The notes beneath the pieces are model-generated. The model was not told the DNA's origin and did not search any database. It saw only the letters and a program-made list of their open reading frames with translations. A stretch of 64,000 bases of DNA from Pseudomonas sp. GOM6 (GTDB lineage Bacteria; Pseudomonadota; Gammaproteobacteria; Pseudomonadales; Pseudomonadaceae): NCBI RefSeq assembly GCF_029537485.1, contig NZ_JARPUS010000012.1:83277-147276 (forward strand), written 5' to 3'. Positions 9,284 through 18,261 of the stretch are shown here, in pieces (the stretch's first letter is position 1; each line of letters begins with the position of its first letter). Position numbers and translations under genes: made by a program.

Positions 9284-10519
9284 TCAGTCTCGGCTCCCCT
9301 GCCGAGGCGCCTGGTGCCTGGGCAGGCCACTGGAAATCAGCGCGGCGGCCAGCACGAAGGCGCTGGAGACCCACAGGCAGGCCTCTAGTCCGTAGACCTG
9401 GAACACCCAGCCCGACAGCAGCGTACCGATCAGCCGGCCCAGGGCGTTGGACATGTAATAGAAGCCCACATCCAGCGACACCCCATCTTCCTTGGCGTAA
9501 CTGACGATCAGATAGCTGTGCAGCGACGAATTCACCGCGAACAGCACGCCGAATAGCATCAGCCCACCGAGTAGCACCACCTGCGCCGACCAGCCGGCCC
9601 CCAGCCCCAGGGCAATCAGCGCCGGCAGGCCTGCCAGGGCCAGCGCCCAGGCGCACGCGGCGCGGCCGTCAGGCACATGGCCGCGGCGTTTGCCGGTAAT
9701 GCGCGGCGCGAAGGACTGCACAATGCCGTAGCCGATGATCCAGGCGGCCAGAAAGCCGCCGACCTGCCAGAAGTCCCAGCCGAACACCGTGCTCAGGTAC
9801 ACCGGCAGCGCCACCACGAACCACACGTCGCGCGCGCCGAACAAAAACAAGCGGGCGGCCGACAGGATGTTGATCGCCCGGCTCTTCGACAGCAGGTCGC
9901 GGAACTTCGGCTTCGCCTTGGCTTTGCCCAGGTCCTTCTTCAGCAGCACCAGGCTGCCCAGCCAGATCAGCGCCAGCACGGCGGCCATCGCCAGCACCGC
10001 GCCGCTGAAGCCGAGCAGCGCCAGCAGCGCGCCGCCGAGGAAGAAGCCGACGCCCTTGAGCGCATTCTTCGAGCCGGTGAGGATGGCCACCCACTGGTAC
10101 AGCGTGCCCTGCTGGCTGTCCGGCACCAGGAGCTTGATCGAGCTCTTGGCGCTCATCTTGTTGAGATCCTTGGCGATACCCGACAGCGCCTGGGCGCCCA
10201 TCACCCAGGGCACGGTCAGCCAGGCGGCAGGCACCGTGAGCATCAGCAGGGCCAGCACCTGCAGGCCCAGGCCAATGTTCATGGTGCGGTTCAGGCCCAG
10301 GCGCGCGCCAAGGTAGCCGCCAACCAGGTTGGTGACCACGCCGAAGATCTCGTAGAACAGGAACAGCGCGGCAATCTGCAGCGGCGTGTAGCCCAGGCCG
10401 TGGAAATGCAGCACCACCAGCATGCGCAGGGCGCCGTCGGTGAGGGTGAAGGCCCAGTAGTTGCCGGTGACCAGCAGATACTGGCGGACTTGCGCAGGCA
10501 GGGCTGACAACGCCTTCAT
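9284..10519 (-). CDS. arsJ: Organoarsenical efflux permease ArsJ (MFS)
   Basis: A 411-residue major-facilitator protein with about 12 hydrophobic segments. ArsJ exports 1-arseno-3-phosphoglycerate, which breaks down outside to arsenate, so arsenate is removed without reduction. The assignment rests on the start TGNYWAFTLTDGALRMLVVL, typical of ArsJ, and on its place nine bases downstream of a GAPDH gene in an ars cluster. The C-terminus converges on the amidase gene. It is the last gene of the arsC/R-gapdh-arsJ operon. Confidence 0.9.
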   Translation of the reverse strand: MKALSALPAQVRQYLLVTGNYWAFTLTDGALRMLVVLHFHGLGYTPLQIAALFLFYEIFGVVTNLVGGYLGARLGLNRTMNIGLGLQVLALLMLTVPAAWLTVPWVMGAQALSGIAKDLNKMSAKSSIKLLVPDSQQGTLYQWVAILTGSKNALKGVGFFLGGALLALLGFSGAVLAMAAVLALIWLGSLVLLKKDLGKAKAKPKFRDLLSKSRAINILSAARLFLFGARDVWFVVALPVYLSTVFGWDFWQVGGFLAAWIIGYGIVQSFAPRITGKRRGHVPDGRAACAWALALAGLPALIALGLGAGWSAQVVLLGGLMLFGVLFAVNSSLHSYLIVSYAKEDGVSLDVGFYYMSNALGRLIGTLLSGWVFQVYGLEACLWVSSAFVLAAALISSGLPRHQAPRQGSRD

Positions 10520-10528
10520 GATCGCCGA

Positions 10529-11533
10529 TTACCCCGCCGCGCCGACCAGCCGCGCCAGCTCCACCGCGCGGTTGGCATAGCCCCACTCGTTGTCGTACCA
10601 GGCATAGACCTTCACCTGGGTGCCATTGACCACCAGGGTCGATAGCGCATCGATGATCGAGGAGCGCGGGTCGGTGCGGTAGTCGATGGACACCAGCGGG
10701 CGTTCCTCGTAGCCCAGGATGTTCTTCAGCGGGCCTTCGGCGGCCGCCTTGAGCAGCGCGTTGACCTCCTCGGCGCTAGTCGCGCGCTCGACCTCGAACA
10801 CGCAGTCGGTCAGCGAGGCGTTGGCCAGCGGCACGCGCACGGCGTGGCCGTTCAGTTTGCCGCGCAGCTCGGGGAAGATTTCGGCGATGGCCGTGGCCGA
10901 GCCGGTGGTGGTCGGGATCAGGCTCATGCCCGAGGCACGGGCGCGGCGCAGGTCCTTGTGCGGCGTATCGAGGATGCTCTGGGTGTTGGTCAGGTCGTGG
11001 ATGGTGGTGATCGAGCCGTGGCGGATGCCCAGCGCTTCGTGGATCACCTTGACCACCGGTGCCAGGCAGTTGGTGGTGCAGGAAGCGGCGGTGACGATGC
11101 GGTGCTGCGCCGGGTCGAACAGCTGCTGGTTGACGCCCATCACCACGTTCAGCGCGCCCGGCTCCTTGACCGGCGCACAGACCACCACGCGCTTCACGCC
11201 CTGCTCCAGGTAGGCCTGCAGCACGGCGACCGTCTTCATCTTGCCGCTGGCTTCGAGCACCAGGTCGCAGCCACTCCAGTCGGTGTCGGCGATGGCCTTG
11301 TTGGCGGTCACGCGGATGCGCTTGCCGTCGATCACCACGGCGTCGCCGTCGCTGCCCGCTTCGTGCTGCCAGCGGCCGTGCACCGAGTCGAAATTCAGCA
11401 GGTGGGCATGGGTGGCGGCGTCGCCGGCCGGGTCGTTGATCTGCACGAACTCCAGTTCCGGCCAGTTCCAGGCGGCGCGCAGGGCCAGGCGGCCGATGCG
11501 GCCGAAACCGTTGATGCCTACTTTGATGCTCAT
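10529..11533 (-). CDS. ArsJ-associated glyceraldehyde-3-phosphate dehydrogenase
   Basis: A 334-residue GAPDH. It has the Rossmann start [12 protein letters not shown], catalytic C152 in [10 protein letters not shown], a [10 protein letters not shown] catalytic-His segment, and [11 protein letters not shown] near the end. In this setting the enzyme is known to use arsenate in place of phosphate, making 1-arseno-3-phosphoglycerate for ArsJ to export. That role is taken from the family and neighbours; sequence alone would also fit glycolytic GAPDH. GAGG precedes the ATG with good spacing. It lies 45 bases downstream of the regulator-reductase stop and nine bases before arsJ. Confidence 0.92.
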   Translation of the reverse strand: MSIKVGINGFGRIGRLALRAAWNWPELEFVQINDPAGDAATHAHLLNFDSVHGRWQHEAGSDGDAVVIDGKRIRVTANKAIADTDWSGCDLVLEASGKMKTVAVLQAYLEQGVKRVVVCAPVKEPGALNVVMGVNQQLFDPAQHRIVTAASCTTNCLAPVVKVIHEALGIRHGSITTIHDLTNTQSILDTPHKDLRRARASGMSLIPTTTGSATAIAEIFPELRGKLNGHAVRVPLANASLTDCVFEVERATSAEEVNALLKAAAEGPLKNILGYEERPLVSIDYRTDPRSSIIDALSTLVVNGTQVKVYAWYDNEWGYANRAVELARLVGAAG

Positions 11534-11596
11534 GGTGAGTCCTCGTTAATAGCGAAGCGGATGATGGGAAGCGCTCGGGTGTTCGGCGGCAGGCCT

Positions 11597-12379
11597 TCAG
11601 GCACAGAGGGGCTTGCGCCCCGGCCGATCGCGCATCTGCCAGAGGCGCTGTACGTCCTGACGCAACCATTCGGCGTTGTTGTCCAGGGTTTGCTTGAGTA
11701 CATCGCCCACCCACTCCGGCAAGTTCGGATGCAGGCGGTAGTAGACCCACTGGCCGTTGCGCCGGTCCTCCAGCAGGCCGCAGCCGCGCAGCAGGGCCAG
11801 GTGCCGGGAAATCTTCGGCTGCGCCTCTTGCAGGGCGGAGGTCAGCTCGCAGACACACAGTTCCTGCTCCAGGGTGACCAGCAGGGCGATACGCGCGCGC
11901 GTCTCGTCGGCCAGGCATTTGAACAGCTCGGTGGGTGACGTCAGGCCTTCGTTCACCAGCGCCGGGGCTGGCTTGCTCTTGATCAGTACGAACATCTTCA
12001 GCCGTTCGTGAATTTCATGCAGGGTCTTGCGGTAAGCATCCGGCCTGGCGCTGGTCGCGGGGTCTTCGAAGCTCCAGGTGATGTATTCGCCCGCGCCGGG
12101 CAACGCCAGGCACTCCAAGGCAGACTTGTCGCACAGGGTGATCACGTAATCGAACGGCTCGCCCGTCACCTGCTCGACCGCCTTGCTGAACAGCCCTGCG
12201 GTGGAGATGCCCAGCTGCTCCAGCGCCTGCCGGGTGCGCGGGTCCACCTCGGTAGGCGCGGTGCCCGCACTAAAGGCCTCGAAATGCTCCGAATCGAGGT
12301 GGCGCAGCAGCGCTTCGGCCATCTGCGAGCGCGACGAATTGGCCACGCACAGGAACAGGACGCGTTTTTTCTGGCTCAT
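11597..12379 (-). CDS. ArsC (thioredoxin-type arsenate reductase)-ArsR fusion
   Basis: A two-domain protein of 260 residues. Residues 1-140 form a low-molecular-weight-phosphatase-like arsenate reductase with P-loop C11-VANSS-R17 and the redox pair C83/C90, seven apart as in S. aureus ArsC, so all three catalytic cysteines are present. Residues about 150-260 form an ArsR/SmtB winged helix with the arsenite-sensing motif ELCVCEL and the recognition-helix region QPKISRHLALLR. It should both reduce arsenate and, when free of arsenite, repress the divergent promoters. A TTG at 12394 could extend it by five residues; the ATG at 12379 is preferred because the candidate promoter leaves almost no leader for the TTG. 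Confidence 0.92.
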   Translation of the reverse strand: MSQKKRVLFLCVANSSRSQMAEALLRHLDSEHFEAFSAGTAPTEVDPRTRQALEQLGISTAGLFSKAVEQVTGEPFDYVITLCDKSALECLALPGAGEYITWSFEDPATSARPDAYRKTLHEIHERLKMFVLIKSKPAPALVNEGLTSPTELFKCLADETRARIALLVTLEQELCVCELTSALQEAQPKISRHLALLRGCGLLEDRRNGQWVYYRLHPNLPEWVGDVLKQTLDNNAEWLRQDVQRLWQMRDRPGRKPLCA

Positions 12380-12407
12380 GTTGATCTCGGACAAGAGGCT
12401 CGGCAGC

Positions 12408-12447
12408 GAATATAGTATTTTCCGAATATACGGTAAATCGAATATTC
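12408..12447. promoter_or_regulatory. ars divergent promoter with three phased GAATAT repeats
   Basis: GAATAT occurs at 12408, 12424 and 12440, exactly 16 bases apart; the last is part of the palindrome GAATATTC. On the minus strand TTTACC (12432-12437) and TATATT (12409-12414) with a 17-base spacer form a good -35/-10 for the arsC/R operon, lying within the repeats. A weaker plus-strand -10 (TATTCT, 12443-12448) could serve acr3. The repeats are the natural candidate for the ArsR operator. Confidence 0.65.
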
Positions 12448-12480
12448 TTTACCTTCAGATCCGAAACGAGAGGAGCCACC

Positions 12481-13554
12481 ATGAGCAATGCCTGTGAAGT
12501 CGCCACTAAACAGGCCGCGGGAGCCCCCCTGGGTTTCTTTGAGCGCTACCTGACCCTGTGGGTGTTCCTCTGCATCGGTGCCGGCACGCTGCTCGGCCTG
12601 CTCGTGCCAGAGGCCGCGCAGGCCGTGGGGGCCATGGAGATTGCGCAGGTGAACATCCCGGTCGGCGTGCTGATCTGGATCATGATCATCCCCATGCTGA
12701 TGAAGATCGACTTCGCCTCGCTGCATGAAGTGCGCGGGCAGAAAGCCGGCATCGGCGTCACCCTGTTCGTCAACTGGGTGATCAAGCCCTTCTCCATGGC
12801 CCTGATCGGCTGGCTGTTCATCAAGATTCTGTTCGCCGACTGGCTGCCGGCCGACCAGCTCGACAGCTACATGGCCGGGCTGATCCTGCTGGGCGCCGCG
12901 CCCTGCACGGCAATGGTGTTCGTGTGGAGCAACCTGTGTAACGGCAACGCCAACTTCACCATCAGCCAGGTGGCACTCAATGACCTGGTGATGGTGTTTG
13001 CCTTCGCCCCCATTGTCGCCCTGCTGCTCGGCGTGTCGTCGATCCCGGTGCCCTGGGATACCCTGCTGCTGTCGGTGGTGATGTACATCGTCATTCCCCT
13101 GGCCATTGCCCAGCTGTTGCGCGCGCACCTGCTAAAACGCGGCAAGCCCGCCTTCGACGCGGCACTGGCGAAGATCGCCCCCTTCTCCATCCTCGCCCTG
13201 CTCGGCACCCTGGTGCTGCTGTTCTCCTTCCAGGGCCAGGCTATCGTCGAGCAGCCGCTGGTGATCGGCATGCTGGCCATTCCAATTCTGTTGCAAACCC
13301 TGTTTATCGCCGCACTCGGCTACGGGCTGAACCGCGCGCTGAAGGTGCGCCATGACGTGGCCGGCCCCTCGACCATGATCGGTGCGTCCAACTTCTTCGA
13401 GCTGGCCGTGGCGGTGGCCATCGTGCTGTATGGCTTCGACTCCGGCGCAGCGCTGGCCACCGTAGTCGGCGTACTGATCGAGGTGCCGGTGATGCTGTGG
13501 CTGGTGCGCCTGGTCAACAAGAGCCGCAACTGGTACGAAAAAACGCTCGACTAG
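12481..13554 (+). CDS. acr3: Arsenite efflux permease of the Acr3 family
   Basis: A 357-residue inner-membrane protein with about ten hydrophobic segments that expels arsenite. The Acr3 signature LLGAAPCTAMVFVWSNL is clear, with the conserved transport Cys at residue 142, and the late segment GVLIEVPVMLWLV carries the conserved Glu. The start at 12481 has AGAGGAG eight bases upstream. It is divergent from the ArsC-ArsR fusion across the phased repeats, so arsenate reduced by ArsC can leave as arsenite here, while the GAPDH/ArsJ route handles arsenate directly. Confidence 0.95.
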   Translation: MSNACEVATKQAAGAPLGFFERYLTLWVFLCIGAGTLLGLLVPEAAQAVGAMEIAQVNIPVGVLIWIMIIPMLMKIDFASLHEVRGQKAGIGVTLFVNWVIKPFSMALIGWLFIKILFADWLPADQLDSYMAGLILLGAAPCTAMVFVWSNLCNGNANFTISQVALNDLVMVFAFAPIVALLLGVSSIPVPWDTLLLSVVMYIVIPLAIAQLLRAHLLKRGKPAFDAALAKIAPFSILALLGTLVLLFSFQGQAIVEQPLVIGMLAIPILLQTLFIAALGYGLNRALKVRHDVAGPSTMIGASNFFELAVAVAIVLYGFDSGAALATVVGVLIEVPVMLWLVRLVNKSRNWYEKTLD

Positions 13555-13663
13555 ACACCTGGCAAGCGCCATGACCTGCGGCCCGAGAGTGAAGGTTCAG
13601 TGACCGCTCATCCCCAGGCCACAGGAACGAAGCTCTTACGCCTGGCGCTATACCAGCCCTCAC

Positions 13664-14551
13664 CTAAGCCGCTGCGATCAGGCAATCGACCAGCTCGGCG
13701 GCAAAGCCCGACAACAGCTCGCGCTTGCGCACGCACACCTTAAGGTCGCGTCGGGCCCAAGGTTCATCCAGCTCGATGACCGCCAACGGCGTGCGTGAGG
13801 TGCTGGTGGCAATGGCACTGTGCGGCACCATGCCGATGCCCACGCCGGCGCTGACCATGCGGCACACGGCCTCGAAACTGCGTACCTGGATACGCACCTC
13901 CAGGTGCCGACCGAGCGCCGCGGCAGCATTCATGGTGAAGGTATGGATGGCCGAGCCGGCGTGCAGCATCACGAAGGGATGCGCCAGCACGGCGGCAAAG
14001 GGCGCGTTGCCGAGCGCCGCCACAGGGTGCTCCGGCGGGGCGATCAGCACCAGGCGATCAGCCCGGTAGGGAATCAGCTCGACCTCCGCGCCCTCGACCA
14101 GATCCGCCACCACGCCGACCTCGACTTCACCGCGGGCCACGGCCATCACCACTTCCGGGCTGGTGTGTTCTTCCAGCGAAATGCTGACCTGCGGGTGTCG
14201 CTGCAGGAAGGCCGCGAGGCTGTCCGGCAGAAAGGTATGGGTCGCATGAGTATTCGCCCACAGGCTGACATGGCCGCGCACGCCGTGGGCGAACGGCGCC
14301 AGGTCGGCATGCATCTGTTCCAGCTGGGCGAACACCTGGCGGGCATGCCGCAACAGGGCCTCGCCGGCACGGGTCAGGCTGACGCCACGCGGCTCGCGCA
14401 CCAGCAGCGGCGTGCCCATCGACGCCTCCAGCAGGCGCATGCGATGACTGGCCGAGGATGCCGCCAGGTGCACGCGCTCGGCGCCACGGGTCAGGTTGCG
14501 CGCCTCGGCAATGGCCACGAAGAGGCGTAGATCGGTCAGGTCGTAGTGCAT
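13664..14551 (-). CDS. LysR-family transcriptional regulator
   Basis: A 295-residue LysR regulator. The winged helix spans residues 1-60 (DLRLFVAIAEARNLTRGAERVHLAASSASHR), followed by the linker helix and a substrate-binding region with two alpha/beta lobes (VGVVADLVEG...VGIGMVPHSAIA). It is divergent from an EamA transporter gene with about 100 bases between the starts, so it probably controls that gene and itself. The effector is unknown. It converges on acr3 with about 110 bases between, in which no clear terminator is seen. Confidence 0.92.
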   Translation of the reverse strand: MHYDLTDLRLFVAIAEARNLTRGAERVHLAASSASHRMRLLEASMGTPLLVREPRGVSLTRAGEALLRHARQVFAQLEQMHADLAPFAHGVRGHVSLWANTHATHTFLPDSLAAFLQRHPQVSISLEEHTSPEVVMAVARGEVEVGVVADLVEGAEVELIPYRADRLVLIAPPEHPVAALGNAPFAAVLAHPFVMLHAGSAIHTFTMNAAAALGRHLEVRIQVRSFEAVCRMVSAGVGIGMVPHSAIATSTSRTPLAVIELDEPWARRDLKVCVRKRELLSGFAAELVDCLIAAA

Positions 14552-14653
14552 AGAGTTCGTCTAATCCGAACGATAGCTTGCGAAAAAACCAATTCTAGAC
14601 GGACATCAACCACAGGATCATTCGTCTCGATGAAATCTTCTGAGGTCCGCCGC

Positions 14654-15592
14654 ATGCCCTGGAAAACCCTGTCCGCCGAACGCCTGGGCATCCTGCTGGC
14701 CGTCCTGGCCGCTTTCGGTTTCTCCTTTAAGGCCATCTTCGTCAAGCTGGCCTATGCCGAAGCAGCGGTGGACCCGGTCACCCTGCTGGCGCTGCGCATG
14801 AGCTTCGCCCTGCCCTTCGCCCTGTTCGCCGCACTCTGGCTGTGTCGTAACGCGCCGCCGCTGAGCCGCAAGGACTGGGGACTTCTGCTCGCCCTCGGCC
14901 TGCTCGGTTACTACGGCGCCAGCATCCTCGACTTCATCGGTCTGCAATACATTTCCGCCGCACTGGAGCGTCTGATCCTGTTCACCTACCCGACCCTCAC
15001 CGTGCTGATCGGCGTGATGTTCATGGGCAAGCGCCTGGAGCGGCGCCAGATCGGTGCACTGCTGTTGTCCTACGCGGGCATCGGTCTGGCCTTCGCCCAT
15101 GACCTGGAGGTGGCTGGCGATAGCAAAACCGTGCTGATCGGCGCCGCCTTCGTCTTCGCCTCCGCGCTGTCGTATGCGCTGTACAGCGCCGGAGCGGAAG
15201 TCTCCATCCGCAACCTCGGCACCCTGCGTTTCGCTGCCCTGGCCATCATCGTGTCCACCTTCGCCACGCAGTTGCACTTCGTGCTCAGCCAGCCGTTCTG
15301 GGCCCTGCAGCAGCCTGCGGCCGTCTACGGGTACAGCGCGGCGATGGCCCTGTTCTCCACGGTGCTGCCGGTGCTCTGGCAGTCCGCGGCGGTCCACCGC
15401 ATCGGCGCGGCGCGCACCGTGCTGATCGGTACGCTGGGGCCAATCCTGACCATTTTCTTCGGCTGGCTGCTGCTGGCCGAGCCCCTGTCGCTGGAGCAGA
15501 TGCTGGGCGCCGGCCTGGTACTGGCGGGCGTAATGCTGGTGTCGCGGCGCACGATTCGCCCCTTGCCGGCCGCAACAATGCCTGCGCGCTAA
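14654..15592 (+). CDS. EamA/DMT-family transporter
   Basis: A 312-residue inner-membrane protein with ten hydrophobic segments in two EamA halves: FGFSFKAIFVKLAY in the first, and the second ending LLLAEPLSLEQMLGAGLVLAGVMLV. Such proteins usually export metabolites or amino acids. The start at 14654 (MPWKTL) is chosen because GAGG lies eight bases upstream; an ATG at 14630 is in frame but less well placed. Divergent LysR gene upstream. Substrate unknown. Confidence 0.88.
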   Translation: MPWKTLSAERLGILLAVLAAFGFSFKAIFVKLAYAEAAVDPVTLLALRMSFALPFALFAALWLCRNAPPLSRKDWGLLLALGLLGYYGASILDFIGLQYISAALERLILFTYPTLTVLIGVMFMGKRLERRQIGALLLSYAGIGLAFAHDLEVAGDSKTVLIGAAFVFASALSYALYSAGAEVSIRNLGTLRFAALAIIVSTFATQLHFVLSQPFWALQQPAAVYGYSAAMALFSTVLPVLWQSAAVHRIGAARTVLIGTLGPILTIFFGWLLLAEPLSLEQMLGAGLVLAGVMLVSRRTIRPLPAATMPAR

Positions 15593-15725
15593 GCCTTGCC
15601 CAGCGGGCCGCCAGCTGCGACCCGCTTCACACTTTGCACCGCTCTTATCAACGACAATGCCGCGCCGGCCAGGATGCCGACGCGGCCTGGCCATTTCCGC
15701 CGATCCACCTTCAAGGACGATTTCC

Positions 15726-16475
15726 ATGAAACTGCAGCACTCCCTTTCCGCCCTCGCCCTCGCCACCCTGCTCGCCGGCTGCCAGAACATGAGCCCCGAT
15801 GCCATGCTCAACACCGGACTGCAGGCCGTGCAGGCCGCCACCCTCGGCGATGCCGAAGTGAAAGCCATGGCCGACGAAGCCTGCGCGCAGATGGACGCCC
15901 AGTCGCCCATCGCCCCGGCCGAAAGCCCGTACAGCAAGCGCCTGGAGAAGATCGCCGCCAACCTCGGCAGCCAGGCCGGCGGCACCCCGGTCAACTACAA
16001 GGTCTACCTCACCGACGAGGTCAATGCCTGGGCCATGGCCAACGGCTGCGTTCGGGTCTACAGCGGCCTGATGGATCTGATGAACGACAACGAAGTGGAA
16101 GGCGTGCTCGGTCACGAGATGGGCCACGTCGCCCTCGGCCACACCAAGAAGGCCATGCAGACCGCCTACGCCACTTCGGTGGCCCGCGGCGCCATCGCCA
16201 CCTCCGGCAACAGCGCGGCCATGGCGCTGTCCAGCTCGCAACTGGGCGACCTGGGTGAAGCGCTGATCAACGCGCAGTTCTCCCAGTCCCAGGAAAGCGC
16301 CGCCGACGACTTCTCCTTCGACCTGCTGAAACAGCGCGGCATACCGCTGGAAGGGCTGGCCAGCGCCTTCGACAAACTGGCTGAACAGGGCGGCGGCGAC
16401 AGCAGCATGTTCGACTCCCACCCAGGCTCGGCCGACCGCGCCGCGCACATTCGTCAGCGCATCGCCGCCGAGTAA
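15726..16475 (+). CDS. M48-family metalloprotease lipoprotein
   Basis: A 249-residue lipoprotein with lipobox LLAGC (C19). The zinc motif is HEMGH (H130, E131, H134), followed by the downstream acidic ligand region SQESAADDFSFDLL. This is the short LoiP/YcaL-like form of M48 peptidases, which sit in the outer membrane and act in envelope quality control. Residue C-terminal pattern DSHPGSADRAAHIR is typical. A small lipoprotein gene follows 30 bases later on the same strand and may be co-transcribed. Confidence 0.9.
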   Translation: MKLQHSLSALALATLLAGCQNMSPDAMLNTGLQAVQAATLGDAEVKAMADEACAQMDAQSPIAPAESPYSKRLEKIAANLGSQAGGTPVNYKVYLTDEVNAWAMANGCVRVYSGLMDLMNDNEVEGVLGHEMGHVALGHTKKAMQTAYATSVARGAIATSGNSAAMALSSSQLGDLGEALINAQFSQSQESAADDFSFDLLKQRGIPLEGLASAFDKLAEQGGGDSSMFDSHPGSADRAAHIRQRIAAE

Positions 16476-16505
16476 CAACGGAGCAACAACCACATGGAGG
16501 TAAAC

Positions 16506-16991
16506 ATGCAGATCAAAGCCACGCTGATAGCGGCCCTGACCCTTTTGCTAGTGGGCTGCGGCAACGATTACGACAAAGCCATCGGCCTGTACCAGTACGA
16601 GAACAAGTTCACCGGCTCAGAGAGAGTTGCCGAAATCAAGAAGGACGGCGACACCTACCTCTTTATCGAGAACGTCCTGAACAACACCGACCCCATGGCG
16701 CTGAGCGAGTCGGACGAGGGGCTGTCCTACCGAAACACGCCACTCAAACTCTCCGAAGACGGCAATACCCTGTACTTCGGCCCCATCAATGGCACCAGGA
16801 TCAGTAGCGACGATCTCAAGGTCAAATTTGCCGCCATCAAGAACGACAAAAAGATCTGCAAGGAGTTGCGAGAGCAGGTGATTGCCAATAAGTCGTTAGA
16901 AAAAAATGAATGGAACGCTTATGTAAAAGACGTCAGGGGAAAAATGCCCAAGGGATGCCGCATAAGCGAAGCGAATGAGCGCTGGTTCTAA
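16506..16991 (+). CDS. Small lipoprotein of unknown function
   Basis: A 161-residue protein with a lipoprotein signal (MQIKATLIAALTLLLVGC, lipobox LVGC at about residue 18). The rest is soluble, rich in Lys, Asp, Glu and Asn, with two later cysteines (KKICKEL and PKGCRIS). I do not recognise a domain. The start at 16506 follows GGAGGTAAAC, a near-perfect ribosome site; an ATG at 16494 is in frame but lies before it. The second half is much AT-richer than its neighbours, suggesting later arrival or relaxed codon selection. It follows the M48 lipoprotein by 30 bases. Confidence 0.75.
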   Translation: MQIKATLIAALTLLLVGCGNDYDKAIGLYQYENKFTGSERVAEIKKDGDTYLFIENVLNNTDPMALSESDEGLSYRNTPLKLSEDGNTLYFGPINGTRISSDDLKVKFAAIKNDKKICKELREQVIANKSLEKNEWNAYVKDVRGKMPKGCRISEANERWF

Positions 16992-17003
16992 TCCGCCTGC
17001 CCC

Positions 17004-17026
17004 ATCGCGGCTGAAGCCGCTCCCAC
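17004..17026 (-). repeat. Solitary REP element
   Basis: One copy of the Pseudomonas REP core, reading ATCGCGGCTGAAGCCGCTCC on the plus strand, in the short gap between converging genes. Confidence 0.8.
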
Positions 17027-17042
17027 GCTAGGCTTACGGTCG

Positions 17043-18248
17043 CTACCTCAACAGCGGCCGTAACAGCCCGGCCACCGGCGAACGACAGTTCAACGCCACC
17101 TCCACCAGCCCCAGCCACTGCGCCAGCGCCCGCAGTTCCTCAGCCAGGGCGTGCAGCGCCTCCTCGCTCAATACCACCTCCTCCAGATGCACGGCATGCA
17201 CCGCCAGGCGCCCCTGTGCCCGCTCACTGCGCAGGTCGAGCCGCGCCAGTAGGCGTTCGTGGTGCAGAAAAGGCAGCACGTAGTAGCCGTACACCCGCTT
17301 GGCCGGCGGGGTGTAGATCTCCAGGCGGTAGCGGAAGCCGAACAGGCGTTCGGTGCGTTCGCGCGCCCAGATCAGCGAGTCGAAGGGCGACAGCAGCGCA
17401 CTGGCCTTTACGCGCCGCGGAATACTCGGTTCGCCATGGCAGTAGGCCGCTTGTTTCCAGCCTTCGACAGTAACCCGGCGCAGTTCGCCCGCCTCGACCA
17501 GTTCGGCGATGCGCGTTTTGGCAGTGTCGGCATCCAGGCGGTAGTAGTCGCGCAGGTCGCGCTCCGTTGCCACGCCGAGGGAGGCGGCCGATTTCAGCAA
17601 CAACCGGCGCTGCGCTTCGGCCTCATCGATCTCGGAGTGCTCGAACTGAGCCGGCGGAATCACCCGTTCCGGCAGGTCGTACAGACGCTCGAAACCACGT
17701 CGCCCAGCCACTGTCACTTCGCCCGCGGCAAACAGCCATTCCAGCGCATGCTTCTCCGCGCTCCAGTCCCACCAGGGGCCGGCCTTCTCCTGGCGCGTGC
17801 TCAGGCTGCCCGCGCCCAGGGCACCCTGCTCGCGTACCGTCTGCAGCACACGCCGGATCACATCCTGTTGCTGGCGACCGAACTCGGCCAGTTGCCGATA
17901 GATGCCCTGCCCGTCTGCGGCCCGGCGCATACGCCAGCGCAGCAGCGGATACAGCTCCAGAGGCAACAGCGAAGCCTCGTGGCCCCAGTATTCGAACAGG
18001 CGGCGCTGGCGCGGCGCACCCCAGGCCAGGCGGTCGAGCAATTCAGGTTGATAGTGGCCGAGTCGGGAGAAGGCCGGCAGGTAGTGCGAGCGCACCAGGG
18101 CGTTGACCGAGTCGATCTGCAGCACGCCAAGCCGCTCGATCTGCACCTGCAACTGGCGCGGGCCAACAACTCCGCGTGACGGGCGAGTGAAGCCCTGGGC
18201 TGCCAGGGCCAGGCGGCGGGCTTCGGCTAGGGACAGTGACAGGCTCAT
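17043..18248 (-). CDS. YcaQ/AZL-type winged-helix DNA glycosylase
   Basis: A 401-residue protein of the HTH_42 family, which includes E. coli YcaQ, an interstrand-crosslink DNA glycosylase. The catalytic QxD motif is present as Q44-I-D46 in LGVLQIDSVNAL, and HYLPAFSRLG, YWGHEASLLP and SPFDSLIWAR are the family's conserved blocks. Cytoplasmic, with no signal peptide. It is downstream of the beta-helix/cytochrome gene on the same strand but separated by a strong hairpin, so it probably has its own promoter. Function by family; substrate range not shown. Confidence 0.85.
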   Translation of the reverse strand: MSLSLSLAEARRLALAAQGFTRPSRGVVGPRQLQVQIERLGVLQIDSVNALVRSHYLPAFSRLGHYQPELLDRLAWGAPRQRRLFEYWGHEASLLPLELYPLLRWRMRRAADGQGIYRQLAEFGRQQQDVIRRVLQTVREQGALGAGSLSTRQEKAGPWWDWSAEKHALEWLFAAGEVTVAGRRGFERLYDLPERVIPPAQFEHSEIDEAEAQRRLLLKSAASLGVATERDLRDYYRLDADTAKTRIAELVEAGELRRVTVEGWKQAAYCHGEPSIPRRVKASALLSPFDSLIWARERTERLFGFRYRLEIYTPPAKRVYGYYVLPFLHHERLLARLDLRSERAQGRLAVHAVHLEEVVLSEEALHALAEELRALAQWLGLVEVALNCRSPVAGLLRPLLR

Positions 18249-18261
18249 GGAAGCTGAGCCT

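Noticed and set aside
10529..11533. Housekeeping glycolytic GAPDH as the gene's role
   Set aside because: Sequence alone allows it, but the nine-base gap to arsJ and the ArsC-ArsR gene upstream make the arsenic role far likelier.
12380..12394. TTG start for the ArsC-ArsR fusion
   Set aside because: The candidate promoter -10 ends at 12409, leaving too short a leader; the ATG at 12379 is better placed.
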